From contig CM049307.1 in assembly GCA_026874595.1 (NCBI GenBank), forward strand, positions 5,293,579 to 5,357,578: DNA of 64,000 bases, written 5' to 3'. This DNA is from Sipunculus nudus. Its lineage: Eukaryota > Annelida > Sipuncula > Golfingiida > Sipunculidae. Made by a program: the position numbers and the translations under genes. The notes beneath the pieces were generated by a model. The model did no database searches. It was given only the letters and a program-made list of their open reading frames with translations, and was not told where the DNA came from. Positions 45,215-56,838 of this stretch are shown here, piece by piece. Each line of letters begins with the position of its first letter. Within the stretch, counting starts at the first letter, position 1.

Positions 45215-47304
45215 TTAATATTGTCCTGAGAGGTTCTTAGATATGTGTCCTGCAGATAAACAACCGAAACACAGATTGTGCTTTCTTATGAAATCTCTTT
45301 TCTCTTCACCCTTATTGCCCACAAACGATCTGCATGAAAGGAGTGAGTGGTTTGATTTCTTACAGAAAGTACAGAATAACCTTTGTACTTCCTCAGGTTG
45401 CGTATCTGTGACAAGTGCGTTGGCACCGGGTCTCCGTCTTCTTTGCCTTTCATTTCCTTCTTTGGTTACCTTCCTAGCTCTGATTGACCTTAAGGAGGTT
45501 AAAGGATTGCACACAATATCAGCTTCATCGTTGATAAAATTACTAATTACTGAGCAACCTTTCTGTTCCATGCTTAGACAATGTTATCTGGAAGCTGTTG
45601 CAATATCTTTGCAGTTTCTTGAGGGTCATTTAAGATACTGAGCTCTTGGATTTCGTACATGGCAGCCTCACAGTGTGTGAGGAAATCGCCAAGTTTCCTT
45701 AGTCCTTGTCCATCAGTATCCATTACCTTTGGCCAGTTGGGCAATCTCATTCTGAAATGTTCAGAAATAGTCAGGGGGTCTCCAAAACGCTCTTCGAGGA
45801 CCTTTCTTGCTTTCTGGTAAGCTGTCTCAGTTCTAAGAAAAAAATACCCGCTGACAGCTTTCTTGGCTTCTCCTCCAAGGTATCTCTTCAAGTAGTAAAT
45901 CCTTTCTTGAGGTTGCAAGTGAACAATTCCACTAGAGCAGTGAATGATGCATTCCAATCTGGATATTCCAAAGGATCTCCTGTGAAGATGGTAGGTTCAG
46001 GCATCGGAAGTCTGTTGACAGCAACAGAAGTCAAGATTGACTGCGATAACTGCCTGATGTCGTCTTTGCCTGGAGGGGACGGATAAAAAGGCGCGGCATT
46101 GGCACGAAGTTGGAGCCTTGGGGCCTTTCCTCTGCAGCAGGCCTTTGTGGCATGGTCCTTTCTCTGCTTATATGCTTGAAACGAGGGTTCTCGGGTGTCT
46201 TGTGCCTGAGATGGTTGCTCCGGAATCGAAGAGTTGGCAATAAATGGTGCCTGGATTTCTGTGGAGCACTTTCCTCGACTTGGTGACGTAGTCGTCCAGT
46301 GGACGGGTTTTTACATCCGTAGTGAGTGGGTTGGGAGTTTGGTGAGGATGAAGAATGAGCTTGTGGATTCTGTTCATTGTGATGTGAACCACTTGAAGAT
46401 AAACTAGGTCGAGCTGTGAAGTTTTCAGCAGCAGTTGGTTCACATAGAAATCCAGCTGGCAAACGTACCAAAGGCTCTTTCTCCTCATTGGTGAAAGGCA
46501 TTTTAAATCGTGAACTTAAGGAATGTGATGAAGTAGTATTGACCTCAAGGGCCTCCTGGTCATATACTTCTAACTTGGCTTTCTCTATCTCCAGTTCCTG
46601 CTTCAATTTTTTCCTCTCTAGATTTCGTCGGAACTGGCGAATTCTGGCTTCTGCTTCCTCTCGCCTTTTCTCTTCTTTCTGACGATTCCTGGCCTCTGCT
46701 TCAGCCTGCCTCCTATTTTCTTTGATTTCAAGCTGCTTTAACTCTTCTTCTTTAGATCCAGCTAGATTTGCCTTGATCGTGGCAGCAATTGCAGCTGCTT
46801 CCTGTCTTCTGGACCATGTTGATGAGCACTTGAGGTTTGACTTAAGCACGAGCCTAATGAAAATGTACTCAGTGCGTCTTCTTTGCAAAGAAGTCTTTCA
46901 ATATGTTTGACATTTTGGTCAATAAGTGAACAGGCACGATCAATGGCCGTCACAATATCCTTTGATGGCTCATCAAGGGAAAGGTTACGGATTTCCTCAC
47001 ACAGTCCTACCAGCTCATAACGTTTGTCTATGAGCTTTTCCAAAATGTCTCTTAGCGGCTCCACTTGTAAATAAGTGGTTTGCCCTTTGCTTATGATCAC
47101 ATTAAGTTTGTCATAGGCAATTTCAAATTGGCCTTCTAATTCTTGCAACTTACCTTCTCTGGCCTTCTCCGTTTGTTTTGTTTTTCTATTAGATCGTCTT
47201 ACCTCTTTTACTGACTTACCTTTATCCCTACTATCCATTGGTTTAGTTTCCCCAGTGGTACTCATATTGAAATTCAATGATACTAGACCCTGGGATTGAC
47301 CCAA
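45215..47304 (-). pseudogene. BEL/Pao gag, frameshifted
   Basis: It begins MGQSQGLVSLNFNMS at 47304 with a basic, Lys/Arg-rich N-terminus. It shifts frame near 46800 into a charged helical stretch (46888-46031; KEEKRREEAEARIRQFRR and ERKKLKQELEIEKAKL, likely coiled coil). It shifts again into the Pao capsid-like part (45957-45574; LKRYLGGEAKKAV, FGDPLTISE) and once more into the cysteine motif (45571-45215; CTFCKKSNHSLLSC, LCFGCLSAGHISKN). This is the usual Pao gag layout. Four reading-frame segments show it no longer makes one protein. Confidence 0.85.
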
Positions 47305-48909
47305 AATAGTTAAACACTGCGTCTATGCAAACTACACAAATATGTGTAATGAGGCGGTTAAGATCCCTAACAAGATGGATCCCCAATGAGAGATACACGA
47401 GAGCAAGGTTTTTGATGAGCAGAAAACGACTTAGGAATGATCTGCTCCTGTTTAGTTATGGCTGGATAGGCATTACCAGCTCGGAGTAGCCAAGACCTAA
47501 TTTCTGAAAAGGTTATCTTTCATTAACAAATTAGTCCAAGAGGAAAATGTGTTCTCTTGCTTTTACCTAGAAACTAGCAATATACCTATCTACCTTTGGT
47601 ATGAATTACAAATGCTAAACACCACTAGTGCCACCTATGGCTGTATTTAAAAGTTTCAGTTAAATATGTTGCAAATGTTATTTTTAGTACCCTGGATCTC
47701 TGGGATCCCATGCATTGCTGTGTATGTACTTTCACCTTAAACAGACCTTACTGTAGACCTACTGTTTCAACTTTACAATATTTAACTTGATGATAGAAGT
47801 ATTTACTGATTATCTAATATGGGAAGCACCTGTAGAGTTAAAGTTACCTAACTATCCCTAATATGTTCTAAACAGTGATCATGTGACAGCATTAACAACA
47901 CTAAGTTCACAAGCATAGAATCAGGTAAAACCATGTACAATATATGACTTTGTGAAGAATATTTATTTTACTAATACAGTGAGTTAAGTGTCTTTGCTTT
48001 AACCACAGTGGTATAAATAAAGAAGTCTAAATGATGCAGTTAAAATATTAAACAGTTCCTTTTCTCTGGCAGGTACAGTGTTATTCTATGAACAGTTATG
48101 AAGTTCAATCAAAATATCATCAATATTCATAATGGGCAATGGTGCAATGAGATATTCTCTGTTTTATTAAGAGACAATGCACAAATATATATTCTTGGTT
48201 GTTAAAAACTTGTATGTCAAATTCACCAGGCTCATAAACTTCAATATTGAGCTGCTAGGCCAGGGTTAAACATGAAATGTAGTCATGATTATTTCTCAGC
48301 CTTATCACATATACTGGCATGATTATTCTGTATGGAAAATATCATCAGTTGAATTTAGCACATGCACAATAATGCATAAATATATGCAATGATATCACAT
48401 GCAATGGTATCAGCAAACTGGTTGTACAAGTCTGATTCTGGAGGTGGCAGGTAAGTTCAGATAAACAAAAGGTTCCTAGAGGATATAGGTTCACTGTTGC
48501 AGGAAATCACTGTTATATATGTCTTTGATGTCACCAGTTGATGCAGAAGTCTTTGCTGAGCTGTTTCCACAGGCAGGAATCATATGTCATAAAATAGTTC
48601 AGCTTGCAGGAGATGTTGGCGTGTCATGTAAACAGGTACACATATTATTATAAGAAAAACAGTCCAGCACCTACAGCAACTTAGCTGATAGAAATACTTT
48701 GTTTGATGCAACAGTTATTGTTCTTATTGTCATAATTAACTTGATCAGTACAAGTTGATAGGCAAGTGTTCATGCAGATGGCATCACTGGTCTTGAATAT
48801 TTAAGTTCTTGTTTATCCATAGATGCACTAATGAGCTGACAACTAGGGTTCCCTTGACTGTTCTTTACTGGCAGATAGTCTGTTGGACTCTCACTTGAAA
48901 GCAAATGTA
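47305..48909. other. Flank right of BEL element, no gene seen
   Basis: It should hold the BEL primer site and 5' LTR, but no sequence matching the candidate 3' LTR was found, so the LTR is absent or unrecognised. The rest is AT-rich and non-coding. Confidence 0.4.
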
Positions 48910-49117
48910 GTTTTACTCTCAGCAGGATTGGGTATCAGTTTTACTCTCACCAGGATTGGGTATCAAGTTTTACTCTCACCAGGATTGGGTATCGAGTTTT
49001 ACTCTCACCAGGATTGGGTATCGAGTTTTACTTTCCTTCAAATGGGTATCGAGTTTTACTTTCTTTCAAATGGGTATCAAGTTTTACTCTCCTTCAAATG
49101 GGTATCAAGTTTTACTA
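48910..49117 (+). repeat. 28-29-bp minisatellite, about 7 units
   Basis: Units of the form GTTTTACTCTC, then ACCAGGATTGGGTATC, then A/GA, change midway to GTTTTACTTTC, then CTTCAAATGGGTATC. Two sub-types in blocks show separate expansions. Overlapping frames of 67 and 116 codons are by-products. Confidence 0.9.
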
Positions 49118-49836
49118 TAGCTCCCGGCAACATCCACAACTTGAGAGTTTTGCCTACGGTTTACGGACTTTATTTCACAAATATCTCGAATGTGACCTTG
49201 TGTCACGTTGTAATTAGTGGAACCACACTTTGAGAACAAAACCTTCAAATCCTTAAATCCATACATCCAAAATCCAGTAAAACATAAAAGATACATATTA
49301 ACTTTAAGCTACACAATACCCTAAACATACCTAAAGATTAAAAAACCTTACAATAATAATAAACTTTACTTCACAATATAATATTTCTGATTAAACTATA
49401 TGCAATCAAATCTTTTGTAATATACATCTTTCATTTGACAAAGAGCTATACTTACTGACAAATAAAACTAGAATCTATCAAATAATAAACCTAAATGAAC
49501 CTTAATGCACTTACGATTACAGAATTGAAATATATGGGAGGTCTAAATGTTTAACAGGCGACAGCGTTCAGTGGCACCATCTATGGACAGGATCGTAAAC
49601 TAACCGTGGTTTCTATAAAATATAAGAACTGGCATACTCGTAGTTACGTCTGAAGAAACAACCAAAAAGTGCTGGGGAAATACATATTACTAATGAAAAG
49701 ATAAATTACTACTTAACTTATTCCTGATATTACAGTATTATGTCTCTAGGACCACGATAATAAGTATTCTGAAATCCCGGGGGGGGGGGGGTTACGTATG
49801 ACTTGACAAGGGGAAAGTACGAAGTTAATAGAATAT
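49118..49836. other. Non-coding AT-rich stretch
   Basis: No gene seen. It ends with a 13-G tract at 49779-49791. Confidence 0.4.
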
Positions 49837-50865
49837 AGTAGCATTTGATTAAACAGAAACTGCCCCCTGGTGGGTCCCTGAAGTACTATCAGCCTAAGGT
49901 AACATTTGATCAAACTGGGGAACTATCAGAATATTTCTAACACAAGAGCAAGAATGTCCATTTTCTTCCCTCTGATAATGGTAAATAAGCTCTGGTGCAT
50001 GTTACTTGCATTAAACATGACACTCAATGTAAAGTTATACTACATACAGATTTGGATGAATAAATATATACACATACATATGGTCATATCATTGTCATCA
50101 ATGCATTATCTGGTCATCTGTGACATATATAAACAAATATATGAGGATCATGGTCAATGTCCTTTGTACCTAAATGATTAAGTAAGTTATAAAAATTGAG
50201 AACATGTAGCAAATACGGGATATGTGAACACTGAACCACGGACAGTCTGCTAATTCACTACCCCGTTGCTTACAAACTTTCATACTCTTATTATACAAAG
50301 TGCGGCATTAAAATATAAACTGAATGGTCTCAACCTACTGTTTAAATACTATAACCCATGCAGGAGAGCTTTAAATTCCGGATAATTAAAAATGACAGGA
50401 GCTTTAGACCGACAAACTGTTCAGAACACAAAAACAGAGATGGCGTAAATGCCAACATTTCCCTCGGTTGCTAAGAACTGATTATTTACTGCTTTTACTC
50501 TTGATCACAGTTAAAATACACATAAAAACTATGCAAGTCATTAAGATCAAGTTCCTAACTGTCAACACACTGGGACAATATATGGGGTATTCATTTATAA
50601 ATGCTACTAACCTGTAAAATAGGTAGAGAACAATGAAGACAGCTTGTCTTGTATAAGAAGTAACTTCACACAACATGAGGGCGGAAGTTCCGGTGTGATG
50701 TCATAACTAGCTAGATACCTACATGACGCTGTCTCCACTGGTCCCGGGCAAGTGGAATACCCTTTAAAGCCAAAGCAAGCATCTACGATACATTCACACA
50801 TTATAACCTTCATAAAACATTTATAATAATCACAAATAATGTGGCCACACATTGTGTGCGTCACA
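49837..50865 (-). repeat. LTR-like repeat, left copy (~1 kb)
   Basis: It is about 85-90% similar by eye to 60231-61148 along its length, including CAGAATATTTCTAACACAAG, ATACGGGATATGTGAACACT and CTGTAAAATAGGTAGAG. On the - strand it starts TGTGACGCACAC just after a purine-rich GGCAGGGAGCA. It lies immediately beyond the Gypsy-2 coding region, so it is in the position of its 3' LTR. A TATA-like CTTATACAAG lies near 50650. The outer end is less certain. Confidence 0.6.
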
Positions 50866-50912
50866 TGCTCCCTGCCGAACAGAAATGGCTCCCGACATTA
50901 CATACCTAAATC

Positions 50913-51167
50913 TTAGACATAAGATAACAGAATCAATATAAATACAATCCACAAAAAGTCCGTAAAAGTCCAACGTTCAATTAACACATAATGGGAGTGG
51001 GGTATGGCCAGTAGGATGCGTTGAAGTAAGGTTGCTGTCTCGGCATCGGGTACGCTAGTATCCTCCACATCAACCTGGGAAGTCCTCCACAAACACCTAA
51101 CGTGTTGACCACACCATGGGGCTGGTAGGAGGGTTGGTCTCAAGTATGCATGTTGGCCTCCTCTCAC
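50913..51167 (-). other. Open stretch at 3' end of Gypsy-2, hydrophobic C-terminus
   Basis: 84 codons ending FTDFLWIVFILILLSYV, which would be membrane-spanning if translated. No family was recognised. It may be 3' non-coding sequence that happens to be open. There is no signal peptide, glycosylation cluster or other envelope feature, so an env gene is not supported. Confidence 0.3.
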
Positions 51168-51743
51168 TTGTGGATCGCCGCTGCCCCAAGTGCTCAGTCA
51201 AACCATCAGTTGCAGTATGAGTCACAGGTCTTGCTCCTCTGTAGCACAAACTTCCTCAGGAGCGTTCCCCTCAACACATGGAGCATCATGTATGTGTTCT
51301 ATCTCTGGTGGTGTCACAGCTTGATGGTGATGTTGGGGTTGGTCTTCTCTTGGGTGTTAGGATATGGGCTTGGTTTCTTGAGGTAAGACAGGCTGAGATT
51401 GTTTATTTTCCCCTGGGGCAGCTGATTCTGTTCTTCCCTGAGGCTGGAAAAACGGTGCATCTCCTTGAACCTTGTTTGTTCTGGATGCCTTCAACCAGTA
51501 TTGTGGTCTGTCATCATCCCATTCTGAATTGTCCTCCAGACAGGAGTCTATTTTAGCATGCTGCCTTACTGGGTCATCCCTCGCCCTTCTCCTCTGTGGT
51601 TTCGTCTGCTCTTTGTGGAAGAGGGTCAACCGGTAAATCATTGACTAAGTGCAGGAGGTTGCGATGCAATGCAAGTACCCTGTCTCTACCAGCTTCTGAA
51701 CATACCCTATACAAAGGATTATCGTTCACTTCTTCCAGTATGA

Positions 51744-52757
51744 TTATAACTTTCCTAGACCACCCCTCTCACTCAAGGTACAAACAAGGACACGATCACC
51801 TGGCTGGAGAACAACACTTTTTATGTGTGGGTCATAAAGTTTCTTGCCTCTTGCACTTGAATGTCTGCTATTCTCAGATGCTATTCGGTAGGCCTCTTCA
51901 TCCTCTTGGCCATTTTTCGGCATAATCCTTTGGCGTGGAGACATCTTTGTTTCCTGGTAAGTCGAACAACAAATCAACTGGTCGCGGTGGATGGTGACTG
52001 TAAAGCAAAAGGTAAGGTGAAAATCCTGTCGCTCTGGCTTGGTACAGTTGTAAGCATGTATGACCTGTGGTACATGGTCTTTCCAATTTGACTTCTCTTT
52101 GTCACCCAAGGTCCTTAGCATCTGTAGTAATGCTCTGTTGAACCTCTCAGCCGGGTTACCCTGAGGATAGTAAGGTGTTGTCCTAGAGTTATCCACTCCT
52201 GTTAGCCTTTGGAGAGCACGAAACAGCTCATTTTCAAACTCATGACCTTGATTGTGATGAAGTCTCGATGGGTAACCAAACCTTGGAACAAAATCCTCAA
52301 AGAGTTTCCTGGCAGCCGTTATACCGGATTTATCTTTAGTTGGGTATGCCTGTGCAAATCTGGTAAAATGGTCCACAACGACAAGTATATACTCGAAGCC
52401 TCCTTTGCTCTGTTCTAAGTGAAGATAACCAATCGACACCAACTCCAAGGGCGAACTGGTAGTGATGCTTCCCATTGGCGCCCGGATGTGAGTGGCGGGT
52501 TTCTTCTCTTTGACACAGTGGCACCTCCTAGTCACATATCTCTCAATGTCTTTTTTCATAAAGGGCCAATAAAATCTGTCTCTGGCTAGATCAAGCACCC
52601 GTGCTGTACCAACATGGCCCATATCATCATGAAGGTGCTTCATCACTACCTGTCTGTATTTCACTTTTAACACTAGCTGTTGCCCTTGGTTAGTCTTACA
52701 GTACAGTAGTTTGGTTCTGATCGAGAGTTTTCCCCACTCATGCAAAAGTCTCTGCAT
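51744..52757 (-). pseudogene. Gypsy-2 integrase, catalytic Asp residues lost
   Basis: 337 codons. The zinc-binding part [10 protein letters not shown]...RCHCV precedes the core. The first acidic block reads VSIGYLHLE, with Gly where family members have Asp. The second reads [10 protein letters not shown], with Asn for Asp. The Glu block [14 protein letters not shown] is kept. A frame change after CTKPERQDF disrupts the region leading to the C-terminal domain (LQPGDRVLV). With two of three metal-binding residues gone the enzyme cannot work as written. Confidence 0.88.
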
Positions 52758-52819
52758 TGTTCCTTTGGCTCTCCTTCAGATATCATGTGTTATTTGACAA
52801 TTTGCTTCTTTCAACTTGA

Positions 52820-53332
52820 TTATTTCACCGATGACAGGTCCTCTGTCTGAGATTTCACCAACTCATCGTGACTGATTGCTGAAGGCAGTCCTAAGGTGGG
52901 TTCTGGACTACCTTGTGACAAACTGAAGGATGCTACATAGGCTTCCGCTGCTTTCTTGGCAGACCAACTTCCCTCCCAGGTGGCCTGGACGATCTCTCTA
53001 GATAGCTCTCCTGTACACTCAGCCACATAAGTGTGAATGTCAACGGGTAGGCGCGATAAGGTGTCGGCATCAACCTTAACCTTGCCTGGTCTATATTTCA
53101 CATCAAAATTCAAGTCCACAAGTTCTCCAACCCAACGATGGCCAACAGCATTCAATTTGGCGGTACCCATGACATATGTTAACGGATTGTTGTCCGTGTA
53201 AACTGTGAAATGTGGTGTGTAAAACAGGTAGTCCCTAAATCTCTCACACACTGCCCACTTGAGCGAGAGAAATTCCAGCTTGCCAGCATGGAGATTATAG
53301 TTCTTCTCTGCAGGAGATAAATCTTGAGCCAT
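52820..53332 (-). pseudogene. Gypsy-2 RNase H
   Basis: 170 codons with DLSPAEKNYNLHAGKLEFLS, FTVYTDNNPLTYVM, RWVGELVDLNFDVKYRPGK and DADTLSRLP. These are the Glu, Asp and Asp blocks of Ty3/Gypsy RNase H. The N-terminal Asp block (about 53330-53550) is in another frame and interrupted. Confidence 0.88.
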
Positions 53333-53554
53333 AAGCTATCACACGCATTTTTCCACTCTGACACTAGTACACCAGGCACCTAGCCCTTGTTCAGATGTAT
53401 CGGTATGAAGAACAAAGGGCAGGTCGAAGTCCGGGTAAGCCAAGACCGGTGGGTTAGTTAGAAGATCAATAAGCTGGTTCAGGGCACCCTAGTGCTCAGT
53501 GGTCCATTGCACTTGACTTCTTGATGGCAACTGAGTTCCTTTCAACTTCTTTAC

Positions 53555-54058
53555 TCAAGGTCCTGTTGTTGTATCAGTAATGTTACCCTTTGCCTGTAAG
53601 AGTTCATAAATTGGTTTGGCAATTCTGGAAAAATCTTGGATGTAGGTCTGGTAGTAACTTAAGAAACCCAGAAACTTCAGAACACCTCCTACTGTGTTAG
53701 GTTTCTCTTCTTTCAGCTTTATCACAGTTTCCATGTCTTTCGGATCAATTCTGATGCCTTCAGGGGAAACTAGCCTTCCAGCATAACGGACCTCTGATTT
53801 GAAAAACTCGCACTTGGTTGGTGGGAGTTTTACACCGTGGCATTGAAGAGACCACAATACATGTCGCAATCCTTCCACATGGTCTTCGAACGTCTTGCCA
53901 TAACAAAGGATATCATCAAGGTAAGGGATACAACATTCATCTCGTAGGGAGTCCAACATCTCCTCCATACTGCACTGGAATGCTGTGGGAGCATTCGAGA
54001 GGCCAAACGGGATCCTCACCAACTGGTATAGACCCCAGGGTGTTATGAAGGCAGTCAT
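53555..54058 (-). pseudogene. Gypsy-2 reverse transcriptase, C-terminal half
   Basis: It includes FGLSNAPTAFQCSMEEML, the active site CIPYLDDILCYG (YLDD intact) and the thumb GVLKFLGFLSYYQTYIQDFS. It is separated from the N-terminal half by a stop at 54062. Confidence 0.92.
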
Positions 54059-54061
54059 ATG

Positions 54062-55024
54062 TCAAGACCCCTTTGCGATGAAACCTTGATGGTATGCTTT
54101 TCCTTGATCTAGGATGGTAAACCAGCGGTATCCTCCAAGGGTGTAGACTAGGTCTTGAATTCGAGGGAAGAGGTGCCTGTTGGGGACTTTTTTTTGATTT
54201 AGCAGTCTGTAATCAATACATAGCCTTAGGGTTCCGTCTTTCTTTCGCACACAAACCACAGGTGCCGAGTACTGAGACTTGGAACGAACTGTCCAACCTT
54301 TCACGAGCAAGTCTTGGATATATGCCTTGACCTCCTGGAAGAGTGGCTTTGGGATCGAAGTATATGACCGCTGGACTGGTATGTTATCCTTCAGGTTTAT
54401 GGTCATCTGTAAGTTTGGTATGCAACCTATGTCACTATCATCACAAGCATTTGACTCTTCGTACAAAAGCTGTTTCACTACTGCCTGTTGCTCATCACTT
54501 AAATGGCTAATATCCGCAGGTGGATGCCAATGTGTCAGTGAACTGGTGTTATCTCCTATCATGGGTTTGGCATAGACCAGTTTTGCAATTGCCTTGTGTG
54601 AATAACTTTGCAGTTCATCAGTCCCTATAACCTTCTCAATTGGCTGGACAGTGCCGAGACATGTTTTTCTAGGTAAAGTCGCAGGACGCTGTGTATGGTT
54701 CCCAATTGGTATTTCAACATATGGTCGATTTGACTGGTGTACTTTAGCGATTCTATCGCCAACATCCAGCTGTTCCAAAAGTACACAATCTGGGTTTTGT
54801 TCAAACACTGCGGCCCCATTAAGCGAGCTGAAATCAGATGGTACCTTGCACTTTACATTGACCACTTGTCCTGGGTGTAAGGTGATCTGTTGAAGGCCCA
54901 CCTTCACTTTGGCATGTCCATCAGGTTCTTTGTAAGTTTGTGTAGTGTCTATAACTGCATCAAATTTTCTTTGCCAATGTCCATAGCTCCACTGAGTAAA
55001 CTTGCAATGGACGACAGGACCCAA
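54062..55024 (-). pseudogene. Gypsy-2 reverse transcriptase, N-terminal half and linker
   Basis: It contains VRKKDGTLRLCIDYRLLNQK, then PRIQDLVYTLGGYRWFTILD with the first catalytic Asp, and ends GKAYHQGFIAKGS before a stop. Upstream is a ~200-residue linker after the protease. Confidence 0.9.
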
Positions 55025-55571
55025 GTCTCTTTCCCGCGTCCTTTAATTAGCTCCTGAATCACATTTAAGCCAAGCAACGGTCTCTCAAGGTGAACATTAC
55101 CAACCAAAAATGGCACTTGAATGGACAGATCTGGGTTACTATTATCTGGTAGGTTGACGGTCACTTCTATCCACCCATCATATGGAACAACCTGTCCATT
55201 TGCAGCGAGGACCTCCAAGCTCTGATCCCCCATAAGGTCACTCAATGGGCGGATCTCCTGCCTAGGGAGATACTTCATTCCCAGATGCAATCTAGAATGC
55301 TAACCTGAGCCCCAGTATCCAGCAGGATGGTTACAGCGTAGCCACTTAGATTACAACAGGGTAAACACTCATTGCCGACTAGCTCTGCAACTTTATCAGA
55401 CGGTTTAGTTTTCACTTGTGACATGACAGCAGGCTTGGAATAATGGTACTTCGTCAATAGATCAGAATTAGCAATATTTCCTTGATGGGACTTGACATTG
55501 TCGCCTATCACAGGTCTTCCCACCTCTGTGACTGAAATCTGTTTCCCTGACTGTTTGGTCTCTGTAGACAA
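54949..55571 (-). pseudogene. Gypsy-2 aspartic protease
   Basis: VTILLDTGAQVSILD carries the intact DTGA motif at the end of 55571-55275. The rest of the fold (LEVLAANGQVVPYDG, FLVGNVHLERPLLGLNVI) lies in the next frame, 55290-54949, so a frameshift cuts the domain just after the active site. Confidence 0.85.
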
Positions 55572-56486
55572 CCTACTGCTAGGTGGCCCTCAGGGCCGCA
55601 AATAAAACAGTGGTTATACCTAGGCAGGTTCTTATCAACACACTGGTCACATTGGTTTGGTCTCCTATTTCTTTGTTCTGGATGGCTATCAACATGCTCA
55701 CTGTAGCATTGATAAGAATGTCCTGATGGAGCTTGAGGCATGGCTGACTGTTGCCTTGTTTGAGTAAATGCGTCCATCACTTTAGTCAGTGCCTCTACCT
55801 TGGAGGTCAACTGTTGAATTGCTTTATCTTTGCTTTTGGATTCAGGCTCTGTCTGGTTGCTATTGGCCTGAACTACTTTCCTGCTTGTGCCCTGACCAAA
55901 TCGCCGTTTTCTTTGACATTCTTCACTTGTGGTTTTGTTGACTTGTCGTTAAAGCGCCTCATCACTAATGGCTGGGTCTGATATGAGTGGCTTTAAGTGC
56001 CTCCTTACATCAGTGTGCTTGTCCCCAAGTCCCTGGTAAAGGGTATGAAGGAACACATCTTGGACTGTGCGTACATCATACTGGATCTCAGTATGTTCTT
56101 GCCTGGATGAAAACAGTACCTTTTGTTTCAGGCCCATCATCCTGTAAAGGAACTGCTGTGGGTTTTCGTTCTCAGACTGTTTGGCACATTAATTCTTGAA
56201 AAAGTTTGGTACTCCCTTTCTCACCTAGGTGGGATCTGAGGAAAATCTTCAGTTCCTCAACAGTAAGTCCTTCTTTACTGATCAACATGTCTTTGAAATG
56301 TCCAGGTTTGACTATGCGAAGCACTGCCCTCATAACCTCAACTGGTGTGTGCCCCTCAGCAGTTCCCTCATCGATCTGTTTACATATATGGCTGTAACTG
56401 ATATCAGATGAAATGTCGCCAATCTGTCCACCTTGGATTTTGAATTCACATCTCTGTAACAAGGAAATGTCCTTTAGGGCAAACAT
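55508..56486 (-). pseudogene. Gypsy-2 gag pieces with zinc knuckle
   Basis: Three shifted segments. 56486-56172 (FALKDISLLQRCEFKIQG, AVLRIVKPG) and 56140-55949 (LHTLYQGLGDKHTDVRRHLK) are capsid-like. 55810-55508 has CFICGPEGHLAVGC, a C-x2-C-x4-H-x4-C knuckle. Confidence 0.75.
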
Positions 56487-56705
56487 GGCTTCCTTTCGTG
56501 TAGGAATGTGGTCAGTAGTGTTCTGCTTGGGTATATAGTAAGCACTGGCACTACCAGCATTACAAACTGGCTGATAACTGTCACTTACAATGCCTGTGCT
56601 TTTCTATGGGCTTGCCTCGGTCTGCGTACTGTTAGTCTGTGTCTCATGACATCATGGATTCAGCCCGAAACAACAGGAACAGCAACGACCCAATTGACGA
56701 AGTCG

Positions 56706-56723
56706 ATCCCAGACAAGCCCCCA
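56706..56723 (-). promoter_or_regulatory. Primer binding site, tRNA-Pro-like
   Basis: The - strand TGGGGGCTTGTCTGGGAT differs at two positions from the classic Pro primer site TGGGGGCTCGTCCGGGAT. Its place upstream of gag fits. Confidence 0.65.
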
Positions 56724-56772
56724 GAATCTGTTGCCGGCACCAGGTGTAGCACCTGTGGCAAACAGAGTCACC

Positions 56773-56838
56773 CTGTAAAATAGGTAGAGAACAATGAAGA
56801 CTGCTTGTCTTTTATAAGCGGTAACCTCACACAACATC
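56773..56838 (-). promoter_or_regulatory. LTR core promoter remnant with TATAAAAG
   Basis: 66 bp match the LTR-like repeats at 50613-50678 and 60897-60962. On the - strand it holds ATGTTGTGTGAGG, then CTTATAAAAGAC (56807-56818), then TTCATTGTTCTCTACC and TATTTTACAG. Both flanks differ from the other two copies. Confidence 0.6.

Larger units (their letters stand above)
37378..47304 (-). mobile_element. Degenerate BEL/Pao LTR retrotransposon, split by Steamer-like insertion
   Basis: The - strand order is gag with coiled coil and cysteine motif (47304-45215), Pao-type reverse transcriptase and RNase H (45201-43423), BEL integrase (43410-42798), then the same integrase resuming at 38096 after a 4.7-kb insertion and ending near 37502. 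A purine-rich tract (GGGAGGGGGAG, 37378-37388 on the other strand), followed by TGTGGC, is a candidate PPT and 3' LTR start. No matching 5' LTR was found right of 47304. It has many frameshifts, a stop in the integrase and a missing protease. Confidence 0.85.
50866..56730 (-). mobile_element. Ty3/Gypsy element Gypsy-2, inactivated
   Basis: The - strand order is tRNA-Pro-like primer site (56706-56723), gag pieces with one zinc knuckle, protease, RT, RNase H, integrase and a proline-poor tail, ending at a purine-rich stretch before the left LTR-like repeat. At least eight frame breaks separate the domains. The likely 5' LTR is mostly replaced: only a 66-bp core (56773-56838) matches the left copy. 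Confidence 0.85.

Noticed and set aside
47305-49000. 5' LTR of the BEL/Pao element
   Set aside because: No sequence similar to the candidate 3' LTR near 37350-37377 could be found here by eye.
50913-51167. Envelope-like gene of an endogenous retrovirus
   Set aside because: There is a single hydrophobic C-terminus only. Signal peptide, cleavage site and size of an env protein are absent.
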